Shown in pieces: positions 15,442-24,966 of a DNA stretch of 64,000 bases (within the stretch, counting starts at the first letter, position 1; each line of letters begins with the position of its first letter). The notes under the pieces are model-generated. The model made no database searches, had not been told where the DNA came from, and worked only from the letters and a program-made list of their open reading frames with translations. The stretch is from Spirosoma panaciterrae DSM 21099. GTDB taxonomy: Bacteria > Bacteroidota > Bacteroidia > Cytophagales > Spirosomataceae. The stretch covers positions 124,001 to 188,000 of the forward strand of contig NZ_KB893243.1 in assembly GCF_000374025.1 (NCBI RefSeq), read 5' to 3'. Made by a program: the position numbers and the translations under genes.

Positions 15442-17457
15442 TTAGGGCTTAGGCTCTCCAGCCGATGTGCTGCCAGCGGCAGGAGCCAGGGAGTTGATCC
15501 AGGCAGCAATTTTTAGCGCATCGGCTTTAGGGACCTGCGGCATCGGTGGCATTTCGGTTGCATAATCGGGCCAGTTGTGAGGTTTCGGATTATAGATCAG
15601 TTCCACAATCTGGTCATTGGTGTATTTGCGCTTGGCAACATCGGCAAAAGCCGGACCTACCTGCCGCTTGTTGGCCTGGTGGCAGGCAACGCAGGTATGG
15701 CGTGTGAGTAAGCCTTTTACTTCTTCGTAAGTTGGGGCTTTCGCCATCGTGACCGCCTGACCTTCTACCAGCTTGGGCTTTCCTCCTGTAGTCGTTTTGA
15801 CGGGGGCTTTCTTGCCAGTTGCCGGAGCTGTTGTCGTAGCTGCCGGAGCGGGTGCATTAGCCGGAGCTGCCGCCGAGTTTTTCGTACTTACCTCGCTCAT
15901 GGCCAGTTTTTCACCTTCGGGAATGTTGTTGAGTGTGTAATACGCAATGGGATGAACCAGTGAGTAAGACCCTTCGGCTCCACGGACCCCATCGAGGGTC
16001 AACTGGTGGATGTAATACCGGCGCAAATCGCCAACAATGAGCCGGGCTTTCATCCCATCGGCCGACACTTTCACACCTTTGATAGGCAGGGCTTCTTTGT
16101 TGATGGTTGGGCTACCATAAACCGGGTGATATTTGTACAGGAAGCTCTCTACCCGGTAAGACGCCAGATCCTCGGCCGTTTTCCGGTCGACGGGCTTTGT
16201 AAATTCGACTTCAAATCCATCAGGCATAGCTTTTACCGTACGCATTTCAAACGGGATCGCCCCATTCCAGACCAGCCGTTGTAAGCCTTCATTCGCATCG
16301 CCAGCCGATCCCCAGCCCCGGTTGGTTTCACCAACAAACAAAGAACCGTCTTTCGCAAAGGCCATCCGTAGCACACCAGACCGGAATCCATTACGGAATT
16401 CGATAGCACCGCCCTGGTATTCACCATTGACCTTTTCCATAAATATCCGCGAGATTTTACTCATGCCCTGGTCGCCCACCAGCAATTGACCCGAAAAGGG
16501 GCCGAATGTACTCTGCGGAATTTCCAGAATTTCGGAATTCGAGATACCCAGAATACCGTGCGGTAACCAAACCGCAGGGGTTTGAATATCGGCGCTGGGG
16601 AATTTCTCTTTCATCTGATAGAGCAGATTCGGCGTTTCGTTCGCAACGTTTTCGGGTTTGATGGCCCGGCCGTTTTCGTCCCGGCGTTTGCGTTCGTCAA
16701 TCTTGGCGTCGAATTGTTCAGGAGTCAGCTTAACGGGCGAATTAGCCATGCTCGACCAGCGCAAACCGGCAGGGTGACCCACAAAGGCGCCTTTCTTCAC
16801 GTGCACAACACCGCCCGAACCCATCCAGTCGCCCTGGTTATCGGCATAGAACAGCTCACCGTCAAAAATGCCTAAGCCGCAAGGAGATCGCATTCCTGTT
16901 GCCCAGGGTTGCATGGTGCCGTTCTCGTTGATTTTCATGGTCCAGCCGCGCCAGGGAACACGACTTTCGCCCCGCCACCATTCTTCATCGCCGAAGGCAA
17001 CGTTGCCCGTTACAAAAAACTGACCGTCGGGGGCAATTTTGGGCCCGAAGCTATATTCATGGTAATGACCCGAAAGCGGCCAGGCGTAAACGGTTTCAAA
17101 AATATCGGCTTTCCCATCTTTGTTCGAGTCGATCATTTTGGTCAGTTCGCCCCGCTGTGCGCAGTAAAGAGCGCCATCCTTATAGGTCAGCCCTAATATT
17201 TCGTGCAGCCCCGAAGCAAACTTGCGGAAGAAGGGCTTTCGACTGGTTGGATTTTCAATGATCCAGACATCACCGCGACGGGTAGCTACGCCGATATTTC
17301 CATCAGGCAAGGTAGTCAGGCCACCTACTTCGAGCAGTGTACCTTCTGGAGCACTTACTTTCTGGATTCTAAAAAAGTCTTCCTCTTTAGGCGATTCCTG
17401 GGCCATCGTTACCGAAAAGAGGCCAATGGAAAAGAGGGTTGTCAGTATCTTTTTCAT
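15442..17457 (-). CDS. Secreted sorbosone-dehydrogenase-like propeller protein with C-terminal cytochrome c
   Basis: A 671-residue exported protein. After a signal peptide (ending near VTMAQESP) comes a six-bladed propeller of the glucose/sorbosone dehydrogenase class (LLEVGGLTTLPDGNIGVATRRGDVWI, GHYHEYSFGPKIAPDG, RSPCGLGIFDGELFY), then a beta domain. An Ala/Pro/Thr-rich linker (about 525-565) leads to a mono-haem cytochrome c with CVACH (C589, C592, H593) and a possible axial Met in EMPPMPQVP. Such proteins oxidise sugars or other alcohols, sometimes with PQQ, and pass electrons to the haem. The 77-base gap from the DUF1080 gene upstream suggests a shared transcript and a joint role in periplasmic glycoside oxidation. 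The substrate and cofactor are not determined. Confidence 0.82.
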   Translation of the reverse strand: MKKILTTLFSIGLFSVTMAQESPKEEDFFRIQKVSAPEGTLLEVGGLTTLPDGNIGVATRRGDVWIIENPTSRKPFFRKFASGLHEILGLTYKDGALYCAQRGELTKMIDSNKDGKADIFETVYAWPLSGHYHEYSFGPKIAPDGQFFVTGNVAFGDEEWWRGESRVPWRGWTMKINENGTMQPWATGMRSPCGLGIFDGELFYADNQGDWMGSGGVVHVKKGAFVGHPAGLRWSSMANSPVKLTPEQFDAKIDERKRRDENGRAIKPENVANETPNLLYQMKEKFPSADIQTPAVWLPHGILGISNSEILEIPQSTFGPFSGQLLVGDQGMSKISRIFMEKVNGEYQGGAIEFRNGFRSGVLRMAFAKDGSLFVGETNRGWGSAGDANEGLQRLVWNGAIPFEMRTVKAMPDGFEVEFTKPVDRKTAEDLASYRVESFLYKYHPVYGSPTINKEALPIKGVKVSADGMKARLIVGDLRRYYIHQLTLDGVRGAEGSYSLVHPIAYYTLNNIPEGEKLAMSEVSTKNSAAAPANAPAPAATTTAPATGKKAPVKTTTGGKPKLVEGQAVTMAKAPTYEEVKGLLTRHTCVACHQANKRQVGPAFADVAKRKYTNDQIVELIYNPKPHNWPDYATEMPPMPQVPKADALKIAAWINSLAPAAGSTSAGEPKP

Positions 17458-17534
17458 GATGATATATCGTTGAAGAATGAATAATGAAGGCTGGGTTTAG
17501 CAACCGTTTCGCATTATCCATTGTCAATTAGTCA

Positions 17535-19421
17535 TTAAAATAAGATGGAGTAAGTCACTTTCCCTTTTACAGGTACGATCAACTCCTGCCGTCCATTGCT
17601 TTCGCGGATGGTTGGCTTGGCACCCGCTGCATTGTCGATACGAACATACGCCTGATCGTCTACAAGGTACAGGCCGTTTTCGAGCGCGCTGATACTGGCC
17701 CCACTGATGATTCGGGCATATAAGTCGCTGGCTGGATTGGTAACGCTCACTTCACGCTGGACGCCGTGCCCATCGCTGAGCACCCGAATTTTATCTTCGA
17801 CCGTAGCGCCATAACTCTGATAGCGGAACGTAGGGCGGTCACTTTCGTCGAGTACATACCCTTTTGGCCGGAATCCAGAGCCCGTCGTGTCCGTTGTCCA
17901 GTTGGCCTGTGGAGACGCTAATTGGCTCAGGAAAAGAACGGGAGCCCCTAGCCGCTGCACCATACCCATTGGGCGCGAAGAACCATCGCCCCGGTCGTGC
18001 CACATGGGCGTAGCGTCCAGAAATCCACCCCGCCATACCTGTACCAGTGCTCCCTTGTCCAGATCGTAGGTATAATGTACCTGCTCTGGGCTACCTACCG
18101 AAATTGCGTGCGTAACCCGAAGTGTACGGCCTTGCGTGTTTTTTTCGCCGGGCATGTCCATAAAGCTACGCAGGATGGTGTTGGTTGGGGCTTCCACTAG
18201 GATCGGGTCAACTTCTTCACCATTACTGCCAGCGCCTTCGCTGATAACAAATTCCCGTACACCCGGACCTGCAACGGTCAAACCCAGAGCAGGCTGGGCC
18301 CAGTCGACAAATTTCGAGTAAAGCAACTCAAACGGAAGGTCGCCTTTGGGAAGTGTGGCTTTGCCACTGGCATTCCATTCGCCGGGAGCTACCACCACCT
18401 GGTTGTTGATTTTCATCTGACCGCCACCACCGGGTACGCCCAGATTGAAACGGTATTCGCCCGGTTCCGAAACACGAAGGGTGCCTCGATAGCGAATCAG
18501 AAACTCGTTTGGAATGCGGCTAACCGAAGCCGACAATACTTTAGTAGCGCCTTCCGATTCGGGGGCGGTTTTGTCGTATTCGGGTTCTTTCTGGAATTTT
18601 CCCTTATATACCGAATACGTCAGGTTGACCAGTTCCGGGCGCGGCTTATCATACATGACATACCGGATATTGCGGATGGCTACCGCCCCATGATCGCCCT
18701 GAATGCGTATAGGGCCAGTGGCACTTTCCGTATCGAAGGCCGAGCCACGAGTTGGCCCCGTCAGCTCAACATCGTCCTGGATAACCACGCCGTTTAGTTC
18801 TATCCGAATCACGCGGGCGTTTTCGGTCTTTTGGCCATTGGCGTTGAAGCGGGGAGCCTGAAACGAAATTTTCAGGTGTTGCCACAGCCCAGGGGCCCGG
18901 CTCACATTCTGACGGGCGGCATGGCCTTCGTAGCCTTTCTGCCCTTCCGGCCGTTTTTCGTCCCACCGTTCGTAAACGCCCCCATTGTCATGTACGTTTG
19001 GTGTCCGCACATCCCAACTATCGCGAAGCTGGATTTCATACCGACCTTGCAGATACACGCCCGAATTGGATTTGGACGCCATCATGTAATCTAGCTCCAG
19101 ATCAATATCCCCGTGTTGCAGGGTTGTAAACAGATCATATTTGTACGGATTTTTAGGGTCGGCAGTTGGGTGGGCCAGTGGAATGTTTGCTAAAATACCC
19201 GTGCCCTTTGTGGTGACAAGGGTGTTTTCTTTGGCTAAATCGGCCCGAACCCCACCAACAATACGCCAGTTGGAGGCTGGTGATACAAATGCGCTTAAGT
19301 CGTTGAGCGGTAGCGAAATACCTGGTGACGGAGCCGGTTGGCCTAGCGAAAGTCCAGCTCCAAGGGCCCATACAACGCCTACTAGCCCGCTAAAACGAGC
19401 TGAAAGGGATAGGTTTACCAT
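17535..19421 (-). CDS. Secreted DUF1080 (3-keto-disaccharide hydrolase) protein with PA14-like domain
   Basis: A 628-residue exported protein. A signal peptide (to about LSLGQP) precedes a concanavalin-like DUF1080 domain at about 35-225 (DLELDYMMASKSNSGVYLQGRYEIQLRD is the signature strand pair with the expected GVYLQGRYE). A PA14-like beta domain follows at about 240-370 (LRVSEPGEYRFNLGVPGG). The last 240 residues form a further beta-rich domain I do not recognise. DUF1080 proteins cleave 3-keto-glycosides made by sugar oxidoreductases. It is probably first in a two-gene transcript with the sorbosone-dehydrogenase-like gene and is divergent from a second DUF1080 gene at 19543, so the three look functionally linked. 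Confidence 0.8.
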   Translation of the reverse strand: MVNLSLSARFSGLVGVVWALGAGLSLGQPAPSPGISLPLNDLSAFVSPASNWRIVGGVRADLAKENTLVTTKGTGILANIPLAHPTADPKNPYKYDLFTTLQHGDIDLELDYMMASKSNSGVYLQGRYEIQLRDSWDVRTPNVHDNGGVYERWDEKRPEGQKGYEGHAARQNVSRAPGLWQHLKISFQAPRFNANGQKTENARVIRIELNGVVIQDDVELTGPTRGSAFDTESATGPIRIQGDHGAVAIRNIRYVMYDKPRPELVNLTYSVYKGKFQKEPEYDKTAPESEGATKVLSASVSRIPNEFLIRYRGTLRVSEPGEYRFNLGVPGGGGQMKINNQVVVAPGEWNASGKATLPKGDLPFELLYSKFVDWAQPALGLTVAGPGVREFVISEGAGSNGEEVDPILVEAPTNTILRSFMDMPGEKNTQGRTLRVTHAISVGSPEQVHYTYDLDKGALVQVWRGGFLDATPMWHDRGDGSSRPMGMVQRLGAPVLFLSQLASPQANWTTDTTGSGFRPKGYVLDESDRPTFRYQSYGATVEDKIRVLSDGHGVQREVSVTNPASDLYARIISGASISALENGLYLVDDQAYVRIDNAAGAKPTIRESNGRQELIVPVKGKVTYSILF

Positions 19422-19542
19422 AGATTTATCATAAGATTTGAAGGGCGAAAGTTACATTTTTTCCGGCTAAAAGACTGCGAATGATTAGTTCGACTTATCT
19501 TTGGCCGTTTTACAACGAATCCATTAACTCGAAACATTTTCC

Positions 19543-20349
19543 ATGAAAAACGTACCGTTATCGTTTGCGGCCTGCCTCGGAATCGCCAGTCTCTTTGTTG
19601 CCAGTCAGGCTATGGCTCAAACGGAGCCTGCTAAGCAAAATCCTCAATCGACCGAGATTTGGGAACCTGTTCCTCCCGTCGTGACCCCAGGAACAAATTC
19701 ACCCAACACGGCTGGCACAACGGCTCCGTCAGATGCAATTGTGTTATTCGACGGAAAAAATACTGACGAGTGGGTGGCTATTAAAGGATATGCCCCTGCC
19801 AACTGGGAGAAAACCAACGAAGGGCCGTTGAAATGGCCGGTAACGGATGGCGCGATGTACTCGACCAGAGGGTTTTCGGCTCGCTCAAAAAAGGAGTTTA
19901 CGGACTTTCAACTGCATATTGAGTTTAAATCGCCTGAAAAGGTAGAAGGAACCAGTCAGGGACGTGGCAATAGCGGTATCTTCCTGCAAGGCCGTTACGA
20001 ACTACAGGTATTGGATAACTACAACAACCCGACCTACGTGAATGGTATGGTTGGTTCGATCTATAAGCAGGCGATTCCGCTGGTGAACCCTAGCCGTAAA
20101 CCTGGCGAGTGGCAAAGCTATGACATCATCTATCAGGCACCTAAATTCAACAAGGCGGGTATGATGACCGAATTTGCTTATGTGACTGTACTGCTCAATG
20201 GGGTACTGGTGCAGAACCATACCGCAATCCGTGGAACAACGGAGTACATTGGCTATCCGAAAGTTCAGGCGCATGGCGCGGGTCCAATCCTGTTGCAGGA
20301 TCACAACAACCCCGTTGGTTTCCGGAACATCTGGATTCGGGAATTGTAA
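19543..20349 (+). CDS. Secreted DUF1080 (3-keto-disaccharide hydrolase) protein
   Basis: A 268-residue protein with a signal peptide (cleaved near SQAMAQTEP), a short Pro/Thr-rich linker, and one DUF1080 domain from about residue 60 to the end. The domain shows IVLFDGKNTDEWVAIKGYAP, FQLHIEFKSPE, GNSGIFLQGRYELQVLDNY and the terminal GPILLQDHNNPVGFRNIWIREL, all typical of the family. A close match in domain to the divergent gene at 17535-19421 suggests related substrates. A -7-like TATCTTTG is at 19496-19503, about 40 bases before the start, though no good -33 box is seen. A terminator hairpin follows the stop. Confidence 0.87.
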   Translation: MKNVPLSFAACLGIASLFVASQAMAQTEPAKQNPQSTEIWEPVPPVVTPGTNSPNTAGTTAPSDAIVLFDGKNTDEWVAIKGYAPANWEKTNEGPLKWPVTDGAMYSTRGFSARSKKEFTDFQLHIEFKSPEKVEGTSQGRGNSGIFLQGRYELQVLDNYNNPTYVNGMVGSIYKQAIPLVNPSRKPGEWQSYDIIYQAPKFNKAGMMTEFAYVTVLLNGVLVQNHTAIRGTTEYIGYPKVQAHGAGPILLQDHNNPVGFRNIWIREL

Positions 20350-20375
20350 GAATTGACCGCTTACGAAGTCCAACC

Positions 20376-20402
20376 AAGCCCTCGACCTATGGCCGGGGGC
20401 TT
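20376..20402 (+). terminator. Intrinsic terminator after the DUF1080 gene
   Basis: Arms 20376-20384 and 20394-20402 make a nine-base-pair stem (one wobble) with a nine-base loop. The T-run continues to 20405. It begins 26 bases after the stop. Confidence 0.8.
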
Positions 20403-20441
20403 TTTCGTATCATTGTTCGTTTAAATCATGCCCCACGCTTT

Positions 20442-20951
20442 ATGCGATACATTTACCTACTTGCTGTTCTGGTCTGTTTAGGACTGACGGCCTGCTCAAC
20501 CACCACCGTTTACATTGTCCGTCATGCCGAAAAAGTGTCGGAGGCCGACACGGCCGATTTAACCCCTGCTGGTTACGCTCGTGCTGCTGCTTTAGCGGAT
20601 CGGCTGGGTAGTGCGTCCATTGATTCGATCTTTACAACGCCCTATCGACGAACCCGGCAGACGGCCCAGCCATTGGCAAAGCGGCTGGGAATTTCGCTGA
20701 CCGACTACCCGGCAAAACCCATTGATGCGATTGTGAATCGGGTGGCCCGCATCAGTGGGAAGCAGGTGCTGGTGGTTGGGCACAGCAACACCATTCTGGA
20801 GATCGCAAAAGGGCTAGGCGCTCAACCGACAATGACCCGAATTGAATCGGGAGATTTCGATAATCTGTTTAGGGTCGATTTGAAGCGGGGGCTGTTTGGC
20901 AAGTCTGTGTCTTTTTCGCAGACAACCTACGGGGCGCTTACGACCCCGTAG
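20442..20951 (+). CDS. Histidine phosphatase (phosphoglycerate-mutase superfamily) lipoprotein
   Basis: A 169-residue protein. The lipobox LTAC (C18) after a short hydrophobic signal makes it a lipoprotein. The catalytic RHAEK motif (R27, H28) and second histidine H114 in VVGHSN define a branch-1 histidine phosphatase of the SixA type; the YRRTRQTA segment supplies further phosphate-binding arginines. Membrane-anchored, exported members of this group are common in Bacteroidota and their substrates are unknown; a sugar phosphate, phosphoprotein or phospholipid head group are possibilities. The upstream terminator makes it an independent transcript. The start ATG is the first in frame and gives a good signal. 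Confidence 0.85.
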   Translation: MRYIYLLAVLVCLGLTACSTTTVYIVRHAEKVSEADTADLTPAGYARAAALADRLGSASIDSIFTTPYRRTRQTAQPLAKRLGISLTDYPAKPIDAIVNRVARISGKQVLVVGHSNTILEIAKGLGAQPTMTRIESGDFDNLFRVDLKRGLFGKSVSFSQTTYGALTTP

Positions 20952-21014
20952 GTGACTCATTCCACTTATCTACCGTCTTATACGCTGTTTTTGTCAAATC
21001 ATACAAATGCCGTA

Positions 21015-21045
21015 TTGTCGGGCCTTCTACCGGGCAATACTTTTG
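21015..21045 (+). promoter_or_regulatory. Candidate Bacteroidota-type promoter
   Basis: TTG at 21015-21017, a 20-base spacer and TACTTTTG at 21038-21045 fit the -33/-7 pattern (TTG-N19-21-TAnnTTTG) used by the Bacteroidota primary sigma factor. It lies 22 bases before the ATG of the secreted protein at 21068. Confidence 0.55.
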
Positions 21046-21067
21046 TTTCGTCTTTCCAGTCTGCCTC

Positions 21068-21568
21068 ATGAAACACCTTTTCGTAACCACACTTACATTT
21101 TTAGCTCTAAGTACTCTATCTGCCGTTCAGGGACAGGGTATCCGGGCCGCAGCCGACCAGATGCCGCAGGTACGTAAAACCGCTTCGGCAATTACACCGA
21201 CTAATTATAAGGGACGCCAGATTATAGTCGGCAGTGGTGGTGGAGTTACGGGAGCGTCTTCGGCCTATTACCTGCTGGAAAATGGAAAGCTATACGGCCG
21301 CCGGACGCGCGACACTACGTTTACCTTCATTGGGCAACAGACGGCTGCCAATACCAAACGAGTATTTTCCATAGCTGAAGTCAACTGCAAAATCCAAACG
21401 ACGAAGTTCGACCAGCCGGGTAATACCTACAAGTTTGTTCAGTGGCGAAAAGGTAAGGTGAGCCATAAAGTGTCCTGGGGAGCAGTCGGTAAAGAGGTTC
21501 CCACGAACTATCCGAAATTTTATGACTCGTTCATGGCCATGATTCCGGCTTCGCTGCGACTGAAATAA
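21068..21568 (+). CDS. Secreted protein of unknown function
   Basis: A 166-residue protein with a signal peptide (MKHLFVTTLTFLALSTLSAV, cleavage near VQGQG). The mature part has no motif I recognise: basic and strand-rich, with RQIIVGSGGGVTGASSAYYLLENGKLYGRRTRDTTFTFIGQQ and RVFSIAEVNCKIQTTKFDQPGNTYKFVQWRKGK. The glycine-rich GSGGGVTGASS resembles a loop of small beta-propeller or jelly-roll proteins rather than a nucleotide site. It sits 46 bases upstream of the M4 protease gene on the same strand, so it could be co-transcribed and exported with it, for example as a partner or inhibitor (a guess). Confidence 0.65.
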   Translation: MKHLFVTTLTFLALSTLSAVQGQGIRAAADQMPQVRKTASAITPTNYKGRQIIVGSGGGVTGASSAYYLLENGKLYGRRTRDTTFTFIGQQTAANTKRVFSIAEVNCKIQTTKFDQPGNTYKFVQWRKGKVSHKVSWGAVGKEVPTNYPKFYDSFMAMIPASLRLK

Positions 21569-21614
21569 TCGTACTCTTCGGGGTAAACTTCTACCCTGTA
21601 AATCCCAAATCCTA

Positions 21615-24600
21615 ATGAAACCACATCTACTCGTTCTGGCACTTTTAACAACGGGGGCGTCGATAGCGCAACAGCCCAATTCAGGGTTTAGTCGTAAAAT
21701 GAAAACCTCGGCTCCTACACCAGGATTGGCTCAGCGATTGAACGCAACGGTTGTACCAATTCCGAAAGATCGGCCAGCCGGTCAGATGCTCCTGACAAGG
21801 GGAGCTTCTTCTCTTTCGCTGGAACCCGTCCGGCTACGGGTGGTCCGGGATACGGTTACCAATCTGCCCGTATTCATCGAGCGGAAAAAGTCGCCTGCGC
21901 TGGGCGTTAATGCGAGCCGAAAAAGTGGAGCACGGCTGTCGGCAGCAGCGGCAGCATCGGTCACATTTCAGTTTATGGGGCAGGTTCGTGACCTGCTCAG
22001 GCTTGATAAACCTGAGGATAACTTTACCATTTCACGAACCGAAACAGATGATTTGGGCCAAACGCATATTCGGCTGGCGCAAACCTATCGAGGTGTACCG
22101 ATTCTGGGGTCTGAACTGGTCGCGCACCTCACCGATGGTGAAGTAACGTCGATCAACGGTCGCTATCAGCCTGCACCCGAAGGGCTGACCACAACGCCCA
22201 AATTAGCCCTTCCTGACGCATCGGCCCTGGCCCTGACCGATGTTCGGAAAACGTCGACGGTTCGGTCATTTGGTGATAATCTTCTGAATTTAAAGTCGTC
22301 GGAAGGGGTGCTGTGTATTTTTACAATGCCCGATGGAGCCGCCCGACTGGCTTATGCGCTGACCGTCCGGCCCAATATGCTCGAACGCTGGGAGTATGTC
22401 ATTGATGCACAGACTGGCGATGTACTGGATAAATACAATCATACCTGTTCGTTTGTAGGGCCGATTAAAGCAACGGGTAAAGATCTGAACGGCGTAACCC
22501 GCTCGTTTCAAACCTACCAGCAGTCGACCAATTCGTACTACATGATCGACGCATCACGGGCGATGTTTAAATCGACTTCATCGAAAATGCCGGATAGTCC
22601 TGTAGGGGCACTTTGGACGATCGATGCTCGAAACACCTTTGGCAATAATCAGAAATTTTACCAGATCACCTCCACCAGCAATGCCGACTGGAGTCCTACG
22701 GCTATTTCGGCGCATTATAATGGGGGCATTGCCTACGAATATTACCTGAATACGTTCAAACGGAATGCACTCAGTGGTACAGGCGAAACGATGGTTTCGA
22801 TCGTCAATATGCCCGACGATGATGGCAAGACGATGGATAATGCCTTCTGGAATGGTAAAATGATGGCCTATGGCAATGGCAAACTGCTGAAACCCCTGGC
22901 TGGTGGCCTGGATGTGGCTGGGCATGAAATGACCCATGGCGTTATTCAGAACACCGCCAATTTGCAATACAAAAGCCAGTCGGGTGCCATCAACGAGTCG
23001 ATGGCCGATGTATTTGGGGCGATGATCGACCGTACCAACTGGACCATAGGCGAGCAGATCGCCACCCCCGCCTTATTGCCTTCGGGTGCCCTGCGCGACC
23101 TGTCGAATCCGAATCAGGGGGGGAAATCGAAAGATCCGAATGGCTATCAGCCCGCTACCATGTCGCAATATGAAACTACCAGCGACGACAACGGTGGCGT
23201 CCATACCAACAGCGGCATTCCGAATTTCGCGTTCTATAAATTCGCAACGGCTATCGGGAAAGACAAAGCCGAGCAAGTCTATTACCGGGCTTTGACAACC
23301 TATCTGGTGCGTACTTCCCAGTTTCTGGATCTTCGACTGGCCGTTATCAAAGCGGCTGGTGATCTATATGGAGCCAGTGGCGCAGAAGTAACGGCTGCCA
23401 AAAATGCCTTCGATGCCGTAGGCATTACCGATGGAACCCAAACGAATCCTGGTAAACAGCCCGATATTCCGGCTGCCTCGGGTCAGGACCTGATCTTACT
23501 GGCTGATGCCAGCACCTCGAAAGTGTATTCAACTACCGTCGGTGTTTCGCCCGCTAAATTTGATCTGAAATCAACCTTAGGTTTGGTACACCGCCCCAGC
23601 GTTACCGACGATGGAAAGTATGCCTATTATGTAACGACGGACAAGCGCATTCGTCGGGTTAACCTAACTGGTACCCCTACGGAAACGATTGTTTTCGACC
23701 AGCAAATCTGGGATAATGTGGCTATTTCACGAGATGGAAAGCGATTGGCAGCGTTAAAAGCGGATGCGGATAAATCGATTTGGGTGTATAGCTTTGACAA
23801 GCAGAAATGGGTACAGTTTCAACTGTATAATCCAACCACGGCTCAGGGTGTTCAAACGGGCAATGTACAATATGCCGATTCCTTTGAATGGGATTTTACG
23901 GGCGAAAACATTGTGTATGATGCCTATAATACTCTAGAAAGTAGTTCCGGGGCCAACATTGACTATTGGGATGTGGGCTTTATCAATGTCTGGAGTAACA
24001 GTGCGGTCGATTTTGCTAAAGGACAGATCGAAAAACTGTTTACAAACCTCGACGAAGGCGAAAGCGTAGGGAATCCGTCGTTCTCGAAAAATTCGCCGGA
24101 TGTTATCGCCTTTGACTATTATAATGCCGACGACGACAGTTATTACGTGTTAGCCGCTGATCTGAGCACGGGCAAACTGCAAGTTGTTTATGAAAACATC
24201 GTATTGGGGTTCCCCAGTTATTCGCGTCTAGACAACCAGTTGGTTTTCAATACGGAGTCTGGTTCAAGCGAAAATGTATCAGCTATCAACCTGGCGACTA
24301 ATAAAATTTCGGCTTCGGGGAATGCTTCCGTTTTATACACCGGGGCAAAATGGCCCGTTTGGTACACAACGGCGGCTCGTGTGCAGAAAGCAGTTCAGAC
24401 CATTACCTTCGATGCCATCTCAGATCGGTACGTCAATCAGGGCGATCTGGTTCTGAAAGCGACCTGTTCCTCGAATCTGGCCGTTGGTTTTCTGGTGAAA
24501 AGTGGTCCTGCAACGCTTAGTGGCTCAACGCTGAAATTCAACGGGGTAGGCAGTGTGACGGTACAGGCTTTTCAGAACGGGAACGACCAGTTTGCGGCTG

Positions 24601-24902
24601 CCTCTACCGTGGAGCGAACGTTCAACGTACTGGCGGTAACTGGAACCGAACCGGCCTGGGCCGATGCCTTGTTGGTGTATCCGAACCCAGTCAATACAAC
24701 GCTTACAATAGAACTGCCCGGTGCCGAAACGATTGAAAGCTTGTCAGTCCGTACACTGACGGGTGCAACGGTGTTACAACCATCCCTTCGGGGCCGACAG
24801 CGTAATGCTACGCTCGATGTTAGTCAATTGCCCAAAGGATTCTATTTTCTGGAAGTGCAGACCGCAAATGGTAAGGCAAACCGAAAACTAATGAAAGAAT
24901 AA
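21615..24902 (+). CDS. M4 (thermolysin) family metalloprotease with beta-propeller and T9SS sorting domain
   Basis: A 1095-residue secreted protease. A signal peptide (to about ASIAQQP) and FTP-type propeptide (about 100-270) precede the catalytic domain. The zinc site is HEMTH (H437, E438, H441) plus E461 in INESMAD, with the 24-residue spacing seen in thermolysin (H142 to E166). The later GGVHTNSGIPNFAFYK holds the catalytic histidine of the family. After about residue 620 come WD40-like/PD40 repeats (RPSVTDDGKYAYYVTTDK and similar), then a small Ig-like domain and a C-terminal Por/T9SS type A domain (about 1019-1095, VYPNPVNTTLTIELPG to KANRKLMKE). It should be exported through the type IX system and may be surface-held. 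Confidence 0.93.
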   Translation: MKPHLLVLALLTTGASIAQQPNSGFSRKMKTSAPTPGLAQRLNATVVPIPKDRPAGQMLLTRGASSLSLEPVRLRVVRDTVTNLPVFIERKKSPALGVNASRKSGARLSAAAAASVTFQFMGQVRDLLRLDKPEDNFTISRTETDDLGQTHIRLAQTYRGVPILGSELVAHLTDGEVTSINGRYQPAPEGLTTTPKLALPDASALALTDVRKTSTVRSFGDNLLNLKSSEGVLCIFTMPDGAARLAYALTVRPNMLERWEYVIDAQTGDVLDKYNHTCSFVGPIKATGKDLNGVTRSFQTYQQSTNSYYMIDASRAMFKSTSSKMPDSPVGALWTIDARNTFGNNQKFYQITSTSNADWSPTAISAHYNGGIAYEYYLNTFKRNALSGTGETMVSIVNMPDDDGKTMDNAFWNGKMMAYGNGKLLKPLAGGLDVAGHEMTHGVIQNTANLQYKSQSGAINESMADVFGAMIDRTNWTIGEQIATPALLPSGALRDLSNPNQGGKSKDPNGYQPATMSQYETTSDDNGGVHTNSGIPNFAFYKFATAIGKDKAEQVYYRALTTYLVRTSQFLDLRLAVIKAAGDLYGASGAEVTAAKNAFDAVGITDGTQTNPGKQPDIPAASGQDLILLADASTSKVYSTTVGVSPAKFDLKSTLGLVHRPSVTDDGKYAYYVTTDKRIRRVNLTGTPTETIVFDQQIWDNVAISRDGKRLAALKADADKSIWVYSFDKQKWVQFQLYNPTTAQGVQTGNVQYADSFEWDFTGENIVYDAYNTLESSSGANIDYWDVGFINVWSNSAVDFAKGQIEKLFTNLDEGESVGNPSFSKNSPDVIAFDYYNADDDSYYVLAADLSTGKLQVVYENIVLGFPSYSRLDNQLVFNTESGSSENVSAINLATNKISASGNASVLYTGAKWPVWYTTAARVQKAVQTITFDAISDRYVNQGDLVLKATCSSNLAVGFLVKSGPATLSGSTLKFNGVGSVTVQAFQNGNDQFAAASTVERTFNVLAVTGTEPAWADALLVYPNPVNTTLTIELPGAETIESLSVRTLTGATVLQPSLRGRQRNATLDVSQLPKGFYFLEVQTANGKANRKLMKE

Positions 24903-24966
24903 GCAATGACGTTTGATTCTTCCCGCCGTCTTAGTACGTGTATTCAATAAAACTGTATATTTGACC

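Noticed and set aside
24957..24964. TATATTTG box just before the coiled-coil gene as a promoter
   Set aside because: It ends two bases before the ATG, so transcription would start inside the gene; no -33 box at the right distance.
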